A stretch of DNA of 64,000 nucleotides from assembly GCF_009799925.1 (NCBI RefSeq), contig NZ_WELK01000003.1, positions 1 to 64,000 of the forward strand, written 5' to 3'. Below the pieces are notes generated by a model, which searched no databases, was not told where the DNA came from, and worked only from the letters and a program-made list of their open reading frames with translations. The DNA is from Pseudomonas sp. R-28-1W-6 (GTDB lineage Bacteria; Pseudomonadota; Gammaproteobacteria; Pseudomonadales; Pseudomonadaceae). The stretch's first letter is position 1, and each line of letters opens with the position of its first letter. Position numbers and translations under genes: made by a program. Shown piece after piece: positions 35,601 through 43,584 of this stretch.

Positions 35601-36576
35601 GCTGGAGCGGCCGCTGCAGATGAGCAACGGCCGCGAGGTCTACCTGGGCGCCAGCATCGGCATCAGCCTGTACCCGGACGACGGCCTGGCCAGCGACGAG
35701 CTGCTGCGCAATGCCGAAGCCGCCCTGCACCAGGCCAAGCAGGAAGGCCGCAACACCTACCGTTTCTACACCCAGGGCCTGACCCACCAGGCGCACAGTC
35801 GCCTGGCCCTGGAAAGCCAGCTGCGCCAGGCGCTCAAGCGCAACGAATTCAGCCTGCACTACCAACCGCTGCTGGACAGCACCAGCGGCCGCGCCATCGG
35901 CGTGGAGGCGCTGCTGCGCTGGAACAGCGAGCAGGGCATGGTCTCGCCGGCGCGCTTCATCCCCCTGGCCGAGGACACCGGGCTGATCGTGCCGATCGGC
36001 ACCTGGGTACTGCGCGAGGCCTGCCGGCAGATGCAGTTCTGGCGCCAGCAGGGCCTGGACCTGCAGACCCTGGCGGTCAACCTGTCGCCGCGCCAGTTCC
36101 GCCAGGCCGACCTGCTCCAGCAGGTGCGCGAAGCCCTGCACGACAGCGGCCTGCCGCCCGCCTGCCTGGAACTGGAGATCACCGAGGGAGCGCTGATGGA
36201 CAACGTCGAACAGGCGCGGGAAACCCTGATCGCCCTCAAGGCCCTCGGCCTCAAGCTGGCGGTCGACGACTTCGGCACCGGCTATTCGTCGCTGGCCTAT
36301 CTGCGGCGCTTTCCGCTGGACAAGCTGAAGATCGACCAGAGCTTCATGCAGGGGGTGCCGGAGGATCAGGCCAACCTGGAGATAGTCGCCACCATCGTCG
36401 GCCTGGCACGCAACCTCAAGCTGCGCGTACTGGCCGAGGGCGTGGAGACCCCCGCGCAGCTGCAGGCCCTGCGCCAGCTGGGTTGCGAACAGTGCCAGGG
36501 CTACCTGTTCAGCCGTCCGCTGAGTGCCATTCAGCTGGTCAACTGGCTGCGCGGCGACCATCAGTCGGCTGGTTGA
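32680..36576 (+). CDS. Multi-sensor PAS/GAF protein with GGDEF and EAL domains
   Basis: A 1298-residue membrane-anchored c-di-GMP signalling protein. Two N-terminal helices (about 12-33 and 48-64) flank a very short periplasmic loop. Then come PAS-like domains, a GAF domain (about 460-610), two more PAS domains, GGDEF (about 860-1020) and EAL (about 1045-1290). The cyclase signature is SSDEF (947-951) rather than GGDEF, so synthesis is probably lost. The EAL motif EALLRW (from 1076), EITEGALMDN and DDFGTGYSS (from 1196) are intact, so it should be a phosphodiesterase, perhaps GTP-activated. The start at 32680 follows GGGGG; an upstream frame is possible. Confidence 0.9.
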   Translation: MQPTVSRPWRLAGSYVLFSALWILFSDWLLLSLNLEQATLSTAQTYKGLAFVVVSSLLILLLAKRDQHTQRHLEHSLRRHAEQLQQTQREAGLGNWRYDGRFHWSAEALRLLEREAAPSSSSLEELLGWLHPADRNAVQRALLGLFDGSAPLRVNARLNHPNNQPPVWLMLRGRRDAAGKSQGSVQNISSQKRDEQALRESEQRFRQLFEQTPRIAVQGYDRQRRVIFWNQASAQLYGYDVADAMGRCLEELIVPPPMRAQVVNDINAWMIGGPAIPASELTLQRRDGSPVHVYSSHLLLRNARNQLEMYCVDIDLGLQKKAHDELEASEARYRELVEQLHEAIFLTDSCGRLTFLNPSWQSITGYSIGESLGRPLLDFIATEQREALGQRIAAILARQDSGWLGETRLLEADGHTRWISLRLAAGEQHGLGLHGSLSDIQERRQTQALQEARNAVLDRMLAQRPLRETLNDMVLRLESINPEMLVSIMQLDKGRLRVLAAPSLPGSYASALDNLPAQSGLGSCSHAAASGELTVVEDIASHPNWASFRDQAALAGVRACWSLPFKNDIGEVLGVFGIYYRRVARPAPEDIALVTEFTRLAGLALRQHQRDAERLQSELRFRATFEQAAVGIAHLAPDGHWLRVNQRLCQMLGYSRDDLLELTFQDITHPDDLDSDLQQVERLLAGDIARYSLEKRYRRRDGSLLWANLSATLVRHTNGAPHYFISVVEDIGLRKQQELALQQAATVFESTQEAVVIVDASRRILTSNPAFTGITGLSPQQAIGRRLPLLLPGNSVERTRYRTLWRKVQDSGHWQGELSSRREDGSPFPFWLTVSRVRGSDPQQAQYVLTFTDLSQYRDSQERLAHLVHFDPLTDLPNRLFANERLNHALEHAQRHAERVAVLFFDLDHFKTINEGLGHKIGDELLIAVARRLQQRLRNEDTLARLSSDEFLIVLENLQRPEEAASIARTLLALLERPLQMSNGREVYLGASIGISLYPDDGLASDELLRNAEAALHQAKQEGRNTYRFYTQGLTHQAHSRLALESQLRQALKRNEFSLHYQPLLDSTSGRAIGVEALLRWNSEQGMVSPARFIPLAEDTGLIVPIGTWVLREACRQMQFWRQQGLDLQTLAVNLSPRQFRQADLLQQVREALHDSGLPPACLELEITEGALMDNVEQARETLIALKALGLKLAVDDFGTGYSSLAYLRRFPLDKLKIDQSFMQGVPEDQANLEIVATIVGLARNLKLRVLAEGVETPAQLQALRQLGCEQCQGYLFSRPLSAIQLVNWLRGDHQSAG

Positions 36577-36642
36577 TCCAGGTCATAAAACACCCGCGGC
36601 AAGGTACTAGACTGCACATTCCCCTTCCTGTGGAGGCGTGCA

Positions 36643-36840
36643 ATGAACGTCTTAATTCGCCAGGTCATGACCCCGAACGGCAATCGCTGGCAGGTTTGCA
36701 TGGATCAACACGGCGTCACCTTTCGCAGCGAGGCAGAAGCCCGCGCATTCGTCACCACCCTGCAAGCACGGCTGCAGGCGCCACACGCCCTGCCTTGGCG
36801 AGCTCCAGTTCCAGCGCCACAGATGCAAACCGCCAGTTGA
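36643..36840 (+). CDS. Small hypothetical protein
   Basis: A 65-residue protein, MNVLIRQVMTPNGNRWQVCM at the start, then FRSEAEARAFVTTLQARLQA. It looks like a small beta-hairpin followed by a helix. GGAGGCG lies eight bases upstream of the ATG and the codon use fits the genome, which supports a real gene. I do not recognise the family. It stands alone, 66 bases after the PAS/EAL gene. Confidence 0.6.
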   Translation: MNVLIRQVMTPNGNRWQVCMDQHGVTFRSEAEARAFVTTLQARLQAPHALPWRAPVPAPQMQTAS

Positions 36841-36979
36841 TGGCGCAGTGCCTGTTAAACCTGTGCAGCATCTTTTCACCGCCTCGCTGACGGCAACCCC
36901 GCGGATCGGATAAACCAAGCGCCAGCGGCGCCCGAGCAGGGTGCGCCGTGCGCACGCCTGCGAGGCGTTGCCCCGGCTG

Positions 36980-38167
36980 TCAGAACTCCAGAGACAGGCG
37001 CCGCGCATGACGCGCCGTCACCACCGCCAGCAGCACGCTCAGCACCGCGCACAGGCAGATGACCATCGCCATCGGCCGCGCCGTGCCGTCATGCAACGCG
37101 CCGACCAGGCCGGCCGCCGCGGCCGCCACGCTGAACTGCAGCGAGCCGATCAGCGCCGAGGCACTGCCGGCATGGCTGCCCTGCCCGGCCATGGCGCAGG
37201 CCGAGGCGTTGGGCAGGATGCACGACAGGCTGGCGATGCAGATGAACAACGGAATCAGCAGCGGCCACAGCGCCTGTGGCTGCGCCAGGGCAACGCCCAG
37301 CAGCGCGACACTCGCCAGCAGGAAGACCCACACCGTGCGCTGCAGCCAGTGGCCGGGGCCGTGGTGGCGCAGCAGCCAGCCATTGAACTGGGCGGTGACG
37401 ATGAAGCCGGCGGCATTCAGGCCGAACAGCCAGCCATAGTCTTGCGGCGACAGGCCGTAGAGGTCGATGAAGACGAAGGGCGAGCCGGCGATATAGGCGA
37501 ACATCCCGGCCATGGACACGCCGCCGGTCAGGCCGTGGCCGAGCAACTGCCAGTCGCCCAGCAGGCGCATGTAGCGCATCAACGCCCCGCTCAGCGGCGC
37601 GCGCGGGGCGTCGGCCGCGAGGGTTTCCGGCAGCCAGAGCAGCACGGCCAGCAGGCACAGTGCGCTGAACAGCATCAGGCCGTAGAAGATCGACTGCCAG
37701 CCGAACCACTCCAGCAGCACGCCGCCGCCCAGGGGCGCGAGGATCGGCGCCACGCCCATGACCAGCATCAGCTTGGAGAAGATCCGCGCCGAGGCCAGCG
37801 GATCGCACAGGTCGCGCACCACCGCCCGGGAGATCACCATCCCGGCGCAGCCGCCGAGGGCCTGGACGAAACGCGCGATGATCAGCCCCTCCAGGCTCTG
37901 GGTCAGGGCGCAGCCCAGCGAGGCCAGGGTGAACAGCAAGACGCCCGCCAGCAGCGGGCGCCGCCGGCCATAACGATCCGCCAGGGGCCCGTAGATCAGC
38001 TGGCCGATGGCAATGCCGGCAAAGTAGGAGGCCAGCGACAGCTGGATCTGCTCGACATCGGTGGCGAAGGCCTGGGCCAGGGCCGGGAAGCTCGGCAGGT
38101 AGAAGTCGATGGCCATCGGCCCGAAGGCACTCAGTGCCCCGAGGATCAGTAGAATCGGCAAGTTCAC
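36980..38167 (-). CDS. Bcr/CflA-family MFS drug exporter
   Basis: A 395-residue 12-helix major facilitator of the DHA1 Bcr/CflA type, exporting small toxic molecules by proton antiport. The family motif A is GQLIYGPLADRYGRRRPLLAG and the TM1 motif is MAIDFYLPSFPALA, the Asp of which is conserved. The start appears to be the GTG at 38165-38167 (VNLPILLILG), with AGGGG about nine bases upstream. A TTG three codons earlier is possible but would sit on the ribosome site. Substrate not predictable. Confidence 0.85.
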   Translation of the reverse strand: MNLPILLILGALSAFGPMAIDFYLPSFPALAQAFATDVEQIQLSLASYFAGIAIGQLIYGPLADRYGRRRPLLAGVLLFTLASLGCALTQSLEGLIIARFVQALGGCAGMVISRAVVRDLCDPLASARIFSKLMLVMGVAPILAPLGGGVLLEWFGWQSIFYGLMLFSALCLLAVLLWLPETLAADAPRAPLSGALMRYMRLLGDWQLLGHGLTGGVSMAGMFAYIAGSPFVFIDLYGLSPQDYGWLFGLNAAGFIVTAQFNGWLLRHHGPGHWLQRTVWVFLLASVALLGVALAQPQALWPLLIPLFICIASLSCILPNASACAMAGQGSHAGSASALIGSLQFSVAAAAAGLVGALHDGTARPMAMVICLCAVLSVLLAVVTARHARRLSLEF

Positions 38168-38192
38168 GTCGTACAACCCCTAAAGACGACAA

Positions 38193-38210
38193 CGCCACCC
38201 GAAGGTGGCG
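38193..38210 (-). terminator. Hairpin after the RND operon
   Basis: CGCCACC/GGTGGCG, 7 bp, with a TTCG loop on the minus strand, followed by a poor T tract (TTGTCGTCTTT). It lies between the RND permease and the MFS gene on the same strand, so read-through is possible. Confidence 0.5.
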
Positions 38211-38232
38211 CTGCCGGCAAGCCCCATCGGAC

Positions 38233-41200
38233 TTAGTGCGGGCTATCGCCGGCCACAACCGGCTTCTTGCCCAGTTTATCCAGCTTGGCGCTGAAGCTCT
38301 CGACCCACAGGTAGAACATCGGAATCAGGAAGATCGCCAGCAGGGTCGCGGCGAGCATGCCGCCGATCACCCCGGTACCGATCGAGTGACGACTGGCGGA
38401 GCCGGCGCCACTGCTGATGGCCAGCGGCACGCAACCGAGGATGAAGGCCAGCGAGGTCATCACGATCGGGCGGAAGCGCAGCTTGGCTGCTTCCAGCGCC
38501 GACTCGAAGATGCCCTTGCCCTGCTCGCGCAGCATCACGGCAAACTCGATGATCAGAATGGCGTTCTTCGCCGCCAGGCCGATCAGGGTGATCAGGCCGA
38601 CCTGGAAGTACAGGTCGTTCTGAATCCCGCGCAGCCACACCGCGAGGATCGCGCCGAACACCGCGAATGGCACCGCGGTGACCACCGCCAGCGGCAGGCT
38701 CCAGCGTTCGTACTGGGCGGCCAGGATGAGAAACACCATGATCAGGCCAAAGACGAAGGCGATGGAGCCCGTGCCCTGGCTGGCCAGTTCCTGGTAGGCC
38801 GAGCCAATCCAGCCCACGGTGTAGTCGCTGCCCAGCACCTCGGCCGCCACCTCTTGGATCGCCGCAATCGCCTGCCCGGAGCTGTAGCCTGGCGCCGGCC
38901 CACCGAGAATCTTCGCCGCCGGGTAGACGTTGAAGCGGGTGAAGGTTTCCGGACCGAGGATGCGCTCGACCTTGATCAGCGAAGAGAGCGGAATCAGGTC
39001 GCCGCTGTTGGAGCGCACATAGACCTGCGACAGGTCCTGCGGCTTGCGGCGGAACTCGGCCTCGGACTGCAGGCTGACCTTCCAGGTACGGCCGAACAGG
39101 TTGAAGTCGTTGACGTAGTAGCTGCCGAACGTCGACTGCATGGCGGTGTACACGTCGTTGACCGCCACGCCCAGGGCGCGGGTCTTGGTGCGGTCGAGGT
39201 CGACGAAGTACTGCGGCACGTTGGCGGCGAAGGTGGTCTGCATGCCGGCCAGCTCCGGACGCTTGGCCGCCGCGGCGAGGAACTCCTGGACCTTGGCCGC
39301 CATCTGCTGGGCCGTGGCACCGGCGCGGTTCTGGATGAACGCCTCGAAACCGCCGGTGGTACTCATGCCGGTGATCGGCGGCGGGTTGAAGGAGGCCATC
39401 ATGCCGTCCTTCTCCTGCATGCCCATGGCCATGAAGGTCCGGGTCAGGTTGCGCGCATCCAGCTCGGGCGTGGTGCGCTCCTTCCAGTCCTTGAGCGGCA
39501 CGAAGGTCACCGCGGCGTTGGTGCGGTTACTGTTGGAGAGGATGTCCATGCCGGCGAAGGTCACCACGTCGCGGGTCGCCGGGTGCGCCATCAGCTTCTT
39601 GTCGAAGTCGCTGGTCAGCGCATCGGTGCGCGACAGCGAGGCCGCCGGTGGCAGGAAGTAGGCATTGAGCACATAGCCCTGGTCTTCGTCCGGCACCAGC
39701 GAGGTCGGCACGCGGGAGAACAGGCCGATGGTCAGGGCGATCATGCCGCCGAACAGCAGCAGGCCGACCAGCGAGCGCTTGAGGAAGAAGGTCACCCCGG
39801 CGCCATAGGCCTCGGTCATCCTGTCGAAGGCGCGGTTGAACACGCGGAACGGCGCAATCGGTTCCTTGTGCTCGTCCTTCAGCAGCAGCGCGCAGAGTGC
39901 CGGCGACAGGGTCAGGGCGACGATACCGGAGATCACCACCGACACCGCGATGGTGATCGCGAACTGCTTGTACATCTCGCCGCTGAGGCCGCCGAGGAAG
40001 CCCACCGGGACGAACACCGCACAGAGCACCAGGACGATGGCGATGATCGGCCCGGTCACCTCCTCCATGGCCTTGATCGCCGCCTCGCGCGCCGACAGCT
40101 TCTCGGTGCGCATCACCCGCTCGACGTTCTCGATCACCACGATGGCGTCGTCCACCACGATGCCGATGGCCAGCACCAGGCCGAACAGGGTCAGCAGGTT
40201 GATCGAGAAGCCCAGCAGGTACATGCCGGCGAAGGTGCCGACCAGCGACACCGGAATGGCCAGCACCGGGATCAGCGTGGCGCGCCAGTTCTGCAGGAAG
40301 ATGAAAACCACCAGCACCACCAGGGCCAGGGCCTCGAAGAAGGTGTGGATCACCTCCTCGATGGAGACCTCGACGAACACCGTGGTGTCGTAGGGGATCT
40401 TGTATTCGATGCCATCGGGGAAACGCTCGGCCAGCCGCGCCATGGTGTCGCGCACGGCCTGGGCGGTATCCAGGGCGTTGGCGCCCGGCTGCGGGTAGAT
40501 GCCGAAGGAGGCGTTGCGCTGGCCGTTGAGCGAGGTCACCAGCGAGTAGTCCTGCGCCCCCAGCTCGACCCGGGCGACATCGCCCAGGGTCAGGCTGGCG
40601 CCGCTTTCGTCGCTGCGCAGGATGATCTTCTCGAACTCCTTGGCATCGACCAGGCGCCCCTGGGTGGTCACCGTGTAGGTGAACGCCTGGGCCTCGTTGA
40701 GCGGCTCCTGGCCAAAGCTGCCGGCGGCGAACTGCGAGTTCTGCTCGCGGATGGCGTTGACCACGTCGGTCGGCGTCAGGCCGTACTGCGCCAGCTTGTC
40801 CGGGCGCAGCCAGACGCGCATGGAGTAGTCCTTGGCGCCGAACTGGGTGACGTCACCCACGCCGGGCAGGCGCTTGATCTCGTCGATGACGTTGATCAGC
40901 GCGTAGTTGCTGATTTCCAGCGGCGTCTTCGAGCCGTCCGGGGAGAACATCGTCACCATCTGCAGGATGTCCGACGACTTCTTCATCACCGTCACGCCCT
41001 GGCGGCGCACTTCCTCCGGCAGTTTGGACAGCGCGGCCTGCACCCGGTTGTTGACGTCGATGGTGGCCTGGTCCGGGTCGCGACCGACCTGGAAGTACAC
41101 CGAGAGGCTCATGCTGCCGCTGCCGGCCGAAGTCGACAGCTGGTAGATCATGCCTTCCACACCGTTGATCTGCTGCTCCAGCGGTGCCGCCACGGTTTCG

Positions 41201-41376
41201 GCGATGACCTGGGCACTGGCGCCTGGGTAGTTGGTGGTGACCTGCACCTGTGGCGGCAGGATCTCCGGGTACTGCGCCACCGGCAGGCTTTGCATGGCGG
41301 CCAGGCCGGCCAGGGTGATGACGATGGAAACCACCGCGGCGAAGATCGGCCGATCAATGAAGAAACGTGAGATCAC
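38233..41376 (-). CDS. RND-family multidrug efflux permease (HAE-1)
   Basis: A 1047-residue inner-membrane proton-driven pump of the AcrB/MexB class. TM1 is the usual [20 protein letters not shown]. The proton-relay aspartates are in [22 protein letters not shown]10 has the Lys-containing region, and the porter and docking loops are of normal length. The start is a GTG (41374-41376) with GGGAG eight bases upstream. It is second in a two-gene operon with the adaptor. No outer-membrane channel gene follows, so it presumably uses an OprM/TolC-type channel encoded elsewhere. Confidence 0.93.
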   Translation of the reverse strand: MISRFFIDRPIFAAVVSIVITLAGLAAMQSLPVAQYPEILPPQVQVTTNYPGASAQVIAETVAAPLEQQINGVEGMIYQLSTSAGSGSMSLSVYFQVGRDPDQATIDVNNRVQAALSKLPEEVRRQGVTVMKKSSDILQMVTMFSPDGSKTPLEISNYALINVIDEIKRLPGVGDVTQFGAKDYSMRVWLRPDKLAQYGLTPTDVVNAIREQNSQFAAGSFGQEPLNEAQAFTYTVTTQGRLVDAKEFEKIILRSDESGASLTLGDVARVELGAQDYSLVTSLNGQRNASFGIYPQPGANALDTAQAVRDTMARLAERFPDGIEYKIPYDTTVFVEVSIEEVIHTFFEALALVVLVVFIFLQNWRATLIPVLAIPVSLVGTFAGMYLLGFSINLLTLFGLVLAIGIVVDDAIVVIENVERVMRTEKLSAREAAIKAMEEVTGPIIAIVLVLCAVFVPVGFLGGLSGEMYKQFAITIAVSVVISGIVALTLSPALCALLLKDEHKEPIAPFRVFNRAFDRMTEAYGAGVTFFLKRSLVGLLLFGGMIALTIGLFSRVPTSLVPDEDQGYVLNAYFLPPAASLSRTDALTSDFDKKLMAHPATRDVVTFAGMDILSNSNRTNAAVTFVPLKDWKERTTPELDARNLTRTFMAMGMQEKDGMMASFNPPPITGMSTTGGFEAFIQNRAGATAQQMAAKVQEFLAAAAKRPELAGMQTTFAANVPQYFVDLDRTKTRALGVAVNDVYTAMQSTFGSYYVNDFNLFGRTWKVSLQSEAEFRRKPQDLSQVYVRSNSGDLIPLSSLIKVERILGPETFTRFNVYPAAKILGGPAPGYSSGQAIAAIQEVAAEVLGSDYTVGWIGSAYQELASQGTGSIAFVFGLIMVFLILAAQYERWSLPLAVVTAVPFAVFGAILAVWLRGIQNDLYFQVGLITLIGLAAKNAILIIEFAVMLREQGKGIFESALEAAKLRFRPIVMTSLAFILGCVPLAISSGAGSASRHSIGTGVIGGMLAATLLAIFLIPMFYLWVESFSAKLDKLGKKPVVAGDSPH

Positions 41377-41388
41377 GGCAAGGCTCCC

Positions 41389-42537
41389 TTATGGCTGCTG
41401 AGTCGGCAGCGCATCCACGATCTGCACCGGCTGTTTCGGCCGCACGCGAATCAGGCCGTCGACGATGACCCGCTCACCTTCCTTGAGGCCCGAGCGAATT
41501 ACCCAGCGCCCCTGGTTGATCACGTCGGTATCCACCGGGCGCAGCTGGGCCAGGCCCTGCTCATCGACCACATACACGAAGTTGCCGGCCGGGCTCTGGG
41601 CCAGGGCCTTTTCCGGCACGGTGATGGACTTGGGCCGGATCATCCCGGAGATGCGAATGCGCACGAACTGGCCAGGCAGCAGGGCCTGTTCGGCGTTGGG
41701 CACGATGGCACGGGCACTGACGGTACCGGTGCCCTTGTCCACCAGGCTGTCGGTGAAGTCGACCTTGCCCTTCTGCGCATACAGGGTGCCATCGCCGAAG
41801 ATGATCTCGGCGGTCAGCTGGTTGCCCGCCGGCAGGCGCACTTCGCCACTTTGCACCGCCTCGCGCAGACGTGCTGCCTCGCGGTCGGCATAGGCATAGT
41901 TGACGTAGATCGGGTCGAGCTGGGTGATCTGGGTCAGCAGGCTGGAATTGGGATCATTGGCGACGATCAGGCTGCCTTCGGACACCGCTTCCTTGCTGGT
42001 GATGCCGGAGATCGGCGCTTCCACCGTGGTGTAGTCGAGATCGATCTGCTTGGACTGCACCTCGGCCTTGGCCGCCTCGATATTGGCCTTGCTCTGCTCG
42101 AAGTTGGAGATGGCGTTATCCAGCTCGCTTTCGCTGGCAAAGCCCTTTGCCTGGAGTTCGCGAATACGCCGCAGGTCGCGCTCGGTCTGCCGGTAGCGTG
42201 CCTGCTCCTGGGCCAGGGCGCCCTTGGCACGGGCCAGGGCGGCCTGATAGGTGCGCGGATCGATGCTGAACAGCACCTGCCCCTGCTTCACCTGGGAGCC
42301 TTCCTGATAACTGCGCTGCTGCAGGATGCCGCTGACCTGGGCACGCACCTGCACCTCGCGATAACCGGCGGTACGCCCCGGGTACTCCAGGTAGAAGGCC
42401 AGATCTTCCAGCTTGGCTTGCTCGACCAGCACCTGCGCCGGTGGTGGCGTGGCAGCGGTCTGATTGGCTTGGACAGAAGAACAGGTGAAGGCGGCCAGAA
42501 CGGCCATGACGAAGGGCAAACCACGATCCAGCGGCAT
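41389..42537 (-). CDS. RND efflux periplasmic adaptor (membrane fusion protein)
   Basis: A 382-residue HlyD/AcrA-type adaptor that links the pump to the outer-membrane channel. The signal peptide (MPLDRGLPFVMAVLAAFTCSS...QA) ends without a clear lipobox, so it may be soluble rather than lipid-anchored. Then come the lipoyl/hairpin regions (VRAQVSGILQQRSYQEGSQV, coiled coil of about 60 residues, VEAPISGITSKEAVSEGSLI) and the beta-barrel and membrane-proximal domains. The gene is 12 bases upstream of the permease gene. No regulator is adjacent. Confidence 0.9.
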   Translation of the reverse strand: MPLDRGLPFVMAVLAAFTCSSVQANQTAATPPPAQVLVEQAKLEDLAFYLEYPGRTAGYREVQVRAQVSGILQQRSYQEGSQVKQGQVLFSIDPRTYQAALARAKGALAQEQARYRQTERDLRRIRELQAKGFASESELDNAISNFEQSKANIEAAKAEVQSKQIDLDYTTVEAPISGITSKEAVSEGSLIVANDPNSSLLTQITQLDPIYVNYAYADREAARLREAVQSGEVRLPAGNQLTAEIIFGDGTLYAQKGKVDFTDSLVDKGTGTVSARAIVPNAEQALLPGQFVRIRISGMIRPKSITVPEKALAQSPAGNFVYVVDEQGLAQLRPVDTDVINQGRWVIRSGLKEGERVIVDGLIRVRPKQPVQIVDALPTQQP

Positions 42538-42652
42538 ACAAGAGGTCTCCTGCCAGCAATCGGTACCGCCCTGAGAACTCGGCACCGAATATTTCAGTAT
42601 ATTTCTTGCTAGCACTGTAGCCGCAAACACCTCGGCACCGCCACCGCGCCCC

Positions 42653-42853
42653 TCAACTCGGGCAATCCACCGCATAACCCTCCGCGGCGATCAGCGCGGC
42701 AATTTCCTGCACACTCAATACGCTGTCGACCCGTACCTGCGCCTTGGCCAGATCGACCTCTACCACGGCAGAGGCATCCTCCGCGCGCAGCACCTGGGTG
42801 ATGGCCCGCACGCAATGCGCGCAGCTCATGCCTTGAACCTGAAATACCTGCAT
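42653..42853 (-). CDS. copZ: Copper chaperone CopZ-like (heavy-metal-associated domain)
   Basis: A 66-residue single HMA domain. The metal site MSCAHC spans residues 9-14, near the N-terminus of a ferredoxin-like beta-alpha-beta-beta-alpha-beta fold. It should bind Cu(I) in the cytoplasm and hand it to CopA. A CueR-type promoter for it lies at 43044-43074, about 190 bases upstream, and a 165-base mobile-type repeat fills most of the gap. Start ATG 42851-42853 with AGGAG nearby. Confidence 0.88.
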   Translation of the reverse strand: MQVFQVQGMSCAHCVRAITQVLRAEDASAVVEVDLAKAQVRVDSVLSVQEIAALIAAEGYAVDCPS

Positions 42854-42880
42854 GTCGCAACTCCTTTATCAAATCAAGCC

Positions 42881-43045
42881 CTAGTGGCCTGTTTGGCTAA
42901 TTCAAATACTCAATTTCGGCGCCAGAATTCGCCATACGGCGTTGCCGCTCCTCACCGTAGCCCTGCTACGACTCGTCGCGGCGCCTTGCATGGCAAACCC
43001 TGGCACTCGAACTTGAATGCACGGATTAGCCGCACAGGCCACTAG
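42881..43045. repeat. MITE-like element with 12-bp perfect terminal inverted repeats
   Basis: A 165-base unit starting CTAGTGGCCTGT and ending ACAGGCCACTAG, perfect inverses. Sub-terminal pieces also pair (GGCTAATTCAA with TTGAAT...GATTAGCC). The interior shares the string GCCATACGGCGTT with the elements at 17666 and 58821 (AACGCCGTATGGC and AACGCGGCATGGC on the other strand). No coding capacity. It lies inside the predicted copZ leader. Confidence 0.8.
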
Positions 43046-43074
43046 CCTGCAGCTTGCCACCGTGGCAAGGTCAA
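43044..43074 (-). promoter_or_regulatory. CueR-type promoter facing copZ
   Basis: Minus strand: TTGACC (-35, 43069-43074), a long 19-base spacer and CAGGCT as -10 (43044-43049). The spacer holds the perfect dyad CTTGCCAC-C-GTGGCAAG (43053-43069). A dyad in an over-long spacer is the hallmark of MerR/CueR-activated promoters. The -10 box overlaps the last bases of the repeat element, so transcription begins inside it. Confidence 0.75.
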
Positions 43075-43134
43075 GCAATGGCAGTCCAGGCCGATACTGA
43101 CCGATTGAGTCCCCCAGATTTCGCGGAGCCCCCC

Positions 43135-43518
43135 ATGCGCCTGCCCCCCGCCCTTGTGCTGTGTTGCGCCAGCCTGTTCAGTTCCTGGCTTGGCGCCGCC
43201 GAGCTGTCGCCGAGCCCCGCTTACTACGGCGTGCTGATCGTGGCCCGCGACCGCCTGGAAATCGCCACCACCTGCGATGTCAGCGTCTACCTGCAGGACC
43301 ACCTGGCCGCTCGTTTGTATCAGGGCCAGTCGGCGTCCTTCAACCTGCCGCCCGGCGAAGTCGGCATCCGCCTGGGTTACATGGGCGGGCTGGGCTGCGA
43401 GCCGAGCTTCGAGCAGATCCGCAGCACCCGCGTGCAGATCCAGGCCGGCGTGGTGCAGCAATACCGCATCGCCCTGGATGGCGGCAGCCTGACCCTGCTG
43501 CCGGTGCCCATGCAGTAA
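43135..43518 (+). CDS. Small exported protein of unknown function in the copper locus
   Basis: A 127-residue protein. A signal peptide (MRLPPALVLCCASLFSSWLGAAE) is followed by a beta-rich domain: YYGVLIVARDRLEIATTCDV, then SVYLQDHLAARLYQGQSASF and GLGCEPSFEQIRSTRVQI. Three to four cysteines remain after cleavage. It lies between the two CueR-type promoters and is transcribed towards copA, but its own promoter is not obvious. I do not recognise the family. GGAG lies upstream of the ATG at 43135; an earlier in-frame start is not supported. Confidence 0.7.
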   Translation: MRLPPALVLCCASLFSSWLGAAELSPSPAYYGVLIVARDRLEIATTCDVSVYLQDHLAARLYQGQSASFNLPPGEVGIRLGYMGGLGCEPSFEQIRSTRVQIQAGVVQQYRIALDGGSLTLLPVPMQ

Positions 43519-43526
43519 TCCACCGC

Positions 43527-43557
43527 TTGACCTTGCCACGGGGTTAAGGTTGATCCT
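43527..43557 (+). promoter_or_regulatory. CueR-type promoter of copA
   Basis: TTGACC (43527-43532) and a -10 region about 19 bases later (near 43552). Between them the imperfect dyad ACCTTGCC-ACG-GGTTAAGGT (43530-43550) is a typical CueR site. It drives copA-cueR, giving autoregulation because cueR is the second gene. Confidence 0.75.
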
Positions 43558-43584
43558 TCAGGCACTCGCCTTCAGGAGATAGCC

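Noticed and set aside
32740..36561. A very long open frame on the minus strand opposite the PAS/GAF/GGDEF/EAL gene
   Set aside because: It mirrors the codon positions of the true gene in G+C-rich DNA, has low-complexity Ala/Gly/Gln/Val-rich translation and no domain. The same applies to long antisense frames at 38134-41370, 43558-45969 and 52311-55865.
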